Below, one piece after another: positions 6,748-9,659 of a stretch of DNA of 9,659 nucleotides. The position numbers were made by a program, and so were the translations under genes. The stretch comes from Bacillota bacterium. Lineage in GTDB: Bacteria; Bacillota; Sulfobacillia; Symbiobacteriales; Symbiobacteriaceae. The stretch spans positions 1 to 9,659 of the forward strand of contig JAQBPS010000350.1 in the NCBI GenBank assembly GCA_028287415.1, in the 5' to 3' direction. Below the pieces are notes generated by a model, which was not told the DNA's origin, did no database searches, and saw nothing but the letters and a program-made list of their open reading frames with translations. Each line of letters begins with the position of its first letter. Position 1 is the first letter of the stretch.

Positions 6748-7668
6748 TCAGTCGTAGGCGATGCGCGGGTCCAGCAGCACGTAACCAACGTCAACGATCA
6801 AGTTGATCACGACAAAAACGACAGCAGAGATCAGCACCATCACCTGCACCACCGGGTAATCGCGGTACCCGATCGAACTGACCAGCAGCGAGCCCGCACC
6901 CGGCCAGGCAAAGACCGTCTCGGTGATAATCGCACCACCCAGCAGGTTGCCGACTTGCAGCCCCAGCACCGTCACAACCGGAATCAGGGCATTCTTCAGT
7001 GCGTGCTTGAAAATGACCACCCGCTGCGCCAGTCCCTTGGCCCGCGCTGTCCGTACATAATCCTGGCGAATCACCTCCAGCATGCTCGACCGCATCAGGC
7101 GGGTGACCAGAGCCACCTGGGAAAAGGCCAGGGTGACCGCCGGCAGCAGGAGGTGCCTCGGCTCGCCGAACCCCGAGGTGGGCAGAACGCGAAACTGGAC
7201 GGCAAAGATGAGGATCAGGATCATCCCCAGCCAGTACGTGGGCATGGACTGCCCCAGCAGGGCGACGACACCCACGAAACTGTCCAGCCAGCCGTTCTGC
7301 CGCAACGCTGCAAGGATGCCCATTGGAATCGCGATCAGGATCGTCAGCGTAAGTGAGGCGCCTGCGAGCAGGAAGGTGGCCGGCAAGTACCGCAGGGTCA
7401 GCGGCAGGGCCGGTGCCTGGCGCCGAAACGAGATGCCGAAATCACCGGTCAGCACCTGCTTCACATAGAGCCCGAACTGGGCATAGGCAGGCTGATCGAC
7501 GCCCAGGCTATGCCGCATCTGCTGAATCTCCGCCGGCGTGGCGGTCTCGGGCAGCATCAACACCGCCGGGTCGCCGGGCACGACACGGAGCAGCACGAAC
7601 GAGAGGATCAGGGCTCCCAGGAGCACCGTGAGCGCTTGCAGCACCCGGCGCATGACATAACGCCCCAT
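6748..7668 (-). CDS. DppB/GsiC-like peptide ABC transporter permease
   Basis: This is a 306-residue inner-membrane permease. It begins MGRYVMRRVLQ with a first helix at about 9-28, then the PGDPA motif (31-35) typical of DppB/OppB. Several more membrane segments follow, with the EAA-type loop DYVRTARAKGL...H.LKNALIP (203-230) for ATPase contact, ending LLDPRI.YD as usual for the family. I chose the ATG at 7666-7668 because GAAGGGG lies 8 bases upstream and the next residues match the family N-terminus. The longer in-frame form from 7812 is excluded because its start would lie upstream of the predicted promoter. It is the first gene of the operon. Confidence 0.95.
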   Translation of the reverse strand: MGRYVMRRVLQALTVLLGALILSFVLLRVVPGDPAVLMLPETATPAEIQQMRHSLGVDQPAYAQFGLYVKQVLTGDFGISFRRQAPALPLTLRYLPATFLLAGASLTLTILIAIPMGILAALRQNGWLDSFVGVVALLGQSMPTYWLGMILILIFAVQFRVLPTSGFGEPRHLLLPAVTLAFSQVALVTRLMRSSMLEVIRQDYVRTARAKGLAQRVVIFKHALKNALIPVVTVLGLQVGNLLGGAIITETVFAWPGAGSLLVSSIGYRDYPVVQVMVLISAVVFVVINLIVDVGYVLLDPRIAYD

Positions 7669-7676
7669 GGCAATCA

Positions 7677-7683
7677 CCCCTTC
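7677..7683 (-). promoter_or_regulatory. Shine-Dalgarno site deciding the DppB-like start
   Basis: GAAGGGG on the minus strand has an 8-base spacer to the ATG at 7668. The bases after it (TGAT) extend the anti-SD match. Confidence 0.82.
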
Positions 7684-7703
7684 GCGTTTGCGATCGTGCA
7701 GCG

Positions 7704-7749
7704 AGAATTGGCAAGTTTTTTTGCCGATACAGGCGTCAGCAACAATTCT
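7704..7749. repeat. Nested inverted repeats in the operon leader
   Basis: AGAATTG (7704-7710) and CAATTCT (7743-7749) are perfect 7-bp arms. Inside them GGCAA (7710-7714) and TTGCC (7721-7725) form a second, short inverted repeat around a T-rich loop; the two share base 7710. They lie between the predicted transcription start (about 7759) and the first gene, so they could be a leader RNA structure or a protein site. The role is unknown. Confidence 0.4.
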
Positions 7750-7765
7750 TCTCTCTTTTATCGCT

Positions 7766-7793
7766 ATATTAGCAGGTCCGCATGATATGTCAA
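7766..7793 (-). promoter_or_regulatory. Sigma-A (sigma-70)-type promoter of the transport/hydrolase operon
   Basis: On the minus strand a perfect -35 TTGACA (7788-7793) is followed after 16 bases by TAATAT (7766-7771). Transcription should start near 7759, giving a leader of about 90 bases before the ATG at 7668. The surrounding DNA is clearly AT-richer than the genes. Confidence 0.8.
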
Positions 7794-7795
7794 CA
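7786..7795. promoter_or_regulatory. Candidate operator element TATGTCAACA overlapping the -35 box
   Basis: This 10-mer differs by one base from TATGACAACA at 8865-8874, upstream of the second binding-protein gene. Here it covers the -35 box of the leftward operon, a place where a bound repressor would block RNA polymerase. That it binds the RpiR protein is only an inference. Confidence 0.3.
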
Positions 7796-7836
7796 GATAT
7801 TTCGATCATCATTGGGAAGTCAGAATCTAAGCCGGA

Positions 7837-7864
7837 ACACCGCCAGGACAGTGCCTGGCGGTGT
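7837..7864. repeat. Perfect 11-bp inverted repeat upstream of the RpiR gene
   Basis: ACACCGCCAGG (7837-7847) and CCTGGCGGTGT (7854-7864) are perfectly complementary around a 6-base spacer. No T-run follows on either side, so it is not a standard terminator. It lies 62 bases before the regulator start and about 45 bases upstream of the leftward -35. It could be an autoregulatory operator or a stem-loop in the regulator mRNA leader. Confidence 0.75.
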
Positions 7865-7910
7865 CATACTGAAGGTGGTATCGCAGTTGCATCGAACAGA
7901 AAGGGGAAAG

Positions 7911-7918
7911 AAAGGGGG
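7911..7918 (+). promoter_or_regulatory. Shine-Dalgarno site deciding a TTG start for the RpiR gene
   Basis: AAAGGGGG has a 7-base spacer to the TTG at 7926-7928. No ATG or GTG lies in frame at a suitable distance; the next candidate, GTG 7932, is 13 bases away. Confidence 0.75.
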
Positions 7919-7925
7919 CATCGTT

Positions 7926-8771
7926 TTGTTTGTGCTGGAAGCGATCCAAGAGGCCTATCCCAATCTGAGCAAGTCGAAGCAGCGGCTCGCCGAATACCTC
8001 ACGGAACATTGGCAGGAAGCTGCATTCTGGCCGGCAGGCACGCTGGCACGCCGGGTGGGGCTGAGTGAATCACTGGTTGTGCGGTTCGCCCAAGATCTCG
8101 GCTATGCCGGGTACAAGCAGATTCAGCAGGATCTCCAGGCCCTGGTACGCCAGCGGCTGCCCATGGCCTCCAAGCTGGAAGCATCCTCCACCGCGCAGGG
8201 AACCGACAGTGAGACGGTGGCGGCGACCATCCAAAATGACATTGACAATCTGACGGCGGTCGTGGAGCAAACCACGCCGGGGACATTCACGCAGGTCGCT
8301 GAGGCGATCGTGCAGGCGCGCCAGGTGATGGTCGTAGGCACGGGGCACTCCGGGGCAATGGCCCATTTGATGGCCAACATGCTGAACCTGATTACCGGAA
8401 ACGCCTTTGTCCCTGCCACTGGTCCGGCGATGCCATTCGCGGGCGTCGCTCGGGCGACGCCGGAGGATCTCGTCATCTGCATCAGCTTTCCGCGCTACAT
8501 GCGGTCGACCATTCAGGCGGGCGAGGTGGCGAAGGAGCAAAAAGCCAGGGTAGTCGCCATCACCGACGGCATGCTGTCGCCGCTGGCGCGGCTTGCGGAC
8601 CATGCCATTCTGGTGCGGAACCGCGGCCTCTCCTTTGCGGAGTCCCATGCGGCAACGGTGGGGGCGATCAATGTGCTGACCAATCTGGTGGGACGTCGCG
8701 CTGCGGGGTCTCACCGCACCGGGCTGGCGCGGCTGGAGGAGATTTATGAGCGGTACGGCCTCCTGGAGTGA
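7926..8771 (+). CDS. RpiR-family transcriptional regulator (HTH + SIS domain)
   Basis: The protein has 281 residues from a TTG start. The N-terminal part (about 1-75; LSKSKQRLAEYL, FWPAGTLARRVGLSESLVVRFAQDLGYAGYKQ) is the RpiR-type helix-turn-helix domain. The C-terminal part (about 125-255; VMVVGTGHSGAMAHLMANML, then VICISFPRY...AKEQKARVVAITD) is a SIS domain, which in this family senses phosphosugars or related ligands. The start rests on the well-spaced SD and on the family N-terminus. An open frame continues upstream to an ATG at 7782, but that segment has no family resemblance and contains the 11-bp inverted repeat. The gene is divergent from the permease operon and 132 bases upstream of a second binding-protein gene, so it probably controls one or both. 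Most members are repressors, some activators. No convincing promoter for it was found. Confidence 0.9.
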   Translation: MFVLEAIQEAYPNLSKSKQRLAEYLTEHWQEAAFWPAGTLARRVGLSESLVVRFAQDLGYAGYKQIQQDLQALVRQRLPMASKLEASSTAQGTDSETVAATIQNDIDNLTAVVEQTTPGTFTQVAEAIVQARQVMVVGTGHSGAMAHLMANMLNLITGNAFVPATGPAMPFAGVARATPEDLVICISFPRYMRSTIQAGEVAKEQKARVVAITDGMLSPLARLADHAILVRNRGLSFAESHAATVGAINVLTNLVGRRAAGSHRTGLARLEEIYERYGLLE

Positions 8772-8847
8772 ATGCAGAATTTTTCGCGCAGTAGGCAGGA
8801 ACGCTTGCGGCCGTGACGAATAGCTATGCTCCAACCGGCAAGAATAA

Positions 8848-8875
8848 TTGCTGTCATTCGTTTTTATGACAACAA
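8848..8875. promoter_or_regulatory. Imperfect inverted repeat, candidate operator upstream of binding lipoprotein 2
   Basis: TTGCTGTCAT (8848-8857) and ATGACAACAA (8866-8875) form 10-bp arms with one mismatch around an 8-base AT-rich spacer. The site lies in the 132-base gap between the RpiR gene and the GTG of the next gene, 28 bases before that GTG. It is not a typical terminator because no T-run follows. The right arm contains the TATGACAACA element shared with 7786-7795. It is an operator-like site whose binder is unknown. Confidence 0.5.
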
Positions 8876-8887
8876 GTAATGCCGTTG

Positions 8888-8895
8888 AAAGGGGG
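8888..8895 (+). promoter_or_regulatory. Shine-Dalgarno site for binding lipoprotein 2
   Basis: AAAGGGGG lies 8 bases before the GTG at 8904-8906. A TGA in the same frame at 8886-8888 rules out any further upstream start. Confidence 0.82.
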
Positions 8896-8903
8896 AAGGC
8901 TTC

Positions 8904-9659
8904 GTGAAAGGGCGGCTGCGGCTTTCCGGATGGGCGCTCAGTCTCGTTGCGGTGCTGGTGGTGACTGCTTGCAGCGGCGGTGGAAAGGGATCAGGCGGAG
9001 TGCGAGCGCCGACCGGCGGGGAGGGTGCCGGGCAGATACCGGCCGGGACGACGGAGATTGCCATTGCGTCAGGTGCGGACCCTGTCAGCCTGGACCCGCG
9101 CAGGACCTGGGTCGGACCGGGGTACAGCATCAACGCGCACATCTCCGAGCCACTGGTGTTCCGGCAGATTGAGGGCGATCAGGTGAAGCTGGTCGGTGTC
9201 CTGGCTGAGAAGTTCGAAAATGTCGATCCGGTCACGTGGAAGTTCACGCTCCGCAAGGGCGTCAAGTTCCACAATGGCAAGCCGCTGACCGCAGAAGCCG
9301 TGAAATTCACCTTCGAGTCGATCCTGGACAAGAACTTTGTCACGCCGCTCAAGACGTGGCTGAGTGACATCGAAAGCGTCACGGCCGAGAGCGAACTGGT
9401 GGTGGTGGTCAAGACCAAGTATCCGACCCGCGGGCTTTTGAGCTCGCTTGCTCAGGTGCCGATTGTGGAGCCTGGTGCGGTGAAGGAGCTGGGCGAGCGA
9501 TTCAACACAAACCCGGTCGGGACCGGCCCCTACAAGGTTGTGAAGTACACCCCGAACAGCTCCGTGGTGGTCGAACGTTTTGGCGACTACTGGGGTAAAC
9601 CGGGCAAGCCGGACAGGATCACCTTCCGCATCATGCCGGAGAATGCCGTAAGGCTTGCG
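8904..9659 (+). CDS. Family 5 (DppA/OppA-type) peptide ABC transporter solute-binding lipoprotein 2, N-terminal part; 3' end outside window
   Basis: The frame opens at GTG 8904 and is uninterrupted for 252 codons to the last base, so the gene is cut only by the window. The signal is short and basic, then hydrophobic, ending in lipobox VTAC with Cys23, followed by a Gly-rich tether. Residues about 99-125 (VLAEKF...DP.TW.F.LRKGVKFHNG) carry the SBP_bac_5 signature, and VGTGPYKVVKYTPNS is at 205-219. Hand alignment of residues 51-252 with residues 49-250 of the binding protein at 3106-4674 gives about 126 of 202 identities (62%) without a gap, so the two are close paralogues. About half of the expected 520-residue protein is visible. 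It probably starts a second transport unit on the right, next to the RpiR regulator. Confidence 0.93.
   Translation, partial: MKGRLRLSGWALSLVAVLVVTACSGGGKGSGGVRAPTGGEGAGQIPAGTTEIAIASGADPVSLDPRRTWVGPGYSINAHISEPLVFRQIEGDQVKLVGVLAEKFENVDPVTWKFTLRKGVKFHNGKPLTAEAVKFTFESILDKNFVTPLKTWLSDIESVTAESELVVVVKTKYPTRGLLSSLAQVPIVEPGAVKELGERFNTNPVGTGPYKVVKYTPNSSVVVERFGDYWGKPGKPDRITFRIMPENAVRLA

Noticed and set aside
7784..7801. Possible palindrome around GATATGTCAACAGATATT
   Set aside because: Only 4-base AT arms are complementary, which is weak in an AT-rich promoter; only the one-base-different repeat of the core elsewhere was kept.
7669..7812. N-terminal extension of the DppB-like permease
   Set aside because: The extension includes the predicted promoter and SD, so it cannot be translated from the operon transcript.
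7782..7925. N-terminal extension of the RpiR regulator
   Set aside because: It contains the 11-bp dyad and the SD and has no similarity to RpiR N-termini; family length fits the shorter form.

Overview
The window is high-GC bacterial DNA from an unidentified organism. Purine-rich Shine-Dalgarno (SD) sites of the AGGAGG/AAGGGGG type sit at good distances before almost every gene, GTG and TTG starts are common, and the solute-binding proteins are lipoproteins. This fits a high-GC member of the Bacillota, for example a Symbiobacterium-like lineage. That placement is an inference from style, not an identification.

Left edge (1-888, + strand): the C-terminal 295 residues of a secreted thermitase/subtilisin-like serine protease (S8) with a nine-proline linker and a beta-rich C-terminal domain. 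A strong, apparently bidirectional terminator (900-932) separates it from a convergent operon.

Centre (953-7668, - strand, read right to left): a six-gene, tightly packed operon driven by a near-consensus sigma-A-type promoter (7766-7793). The order is DppB-like permease, DppC-like permease, amidohydrolase 2, a family 5 solute-binding lipoprotein, amidohydrolase 1, and an AstE/aspartoacylase-like zinc deacylase. Gaps are 14-29 bases, and the last junction is a 4-base ATGA overlap. The two amidohydrolases are ungapped paralogues of 385 residues each, about 68% identical by hand count, and they flank the binding-protein gene. They belong to the metal-dependent hydrolase group that contains Xaa-Pro and Xaa-Arg/Lys dipeptidases. 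The combination suggests uptake of a small peptide or N-acylated amino-acid compound followed by intracellular hydrolysis. No ABC ATPase gene is present in the operon.

Right edge (7926-9659, + strand): a divergent RpiR-family regulator (HTH plus SIS domain, probable TTG start), then the first 252 codons of a second family 5 binding lipoprotein. This second protein is about 62% identical to the first over the shared mature region and runs off the window. The regulator lies between two transport units with paralogous binding proteins and is the obvious candidate to control both. Inverted repeats and a shared 10-mer, TATG(A/T)CAACA, occur in both upstream regions.

There is no gene-free stretch longer than about 260 bases. 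No rRNA, tRNA, CRISPR array or insertion sequence was seen.
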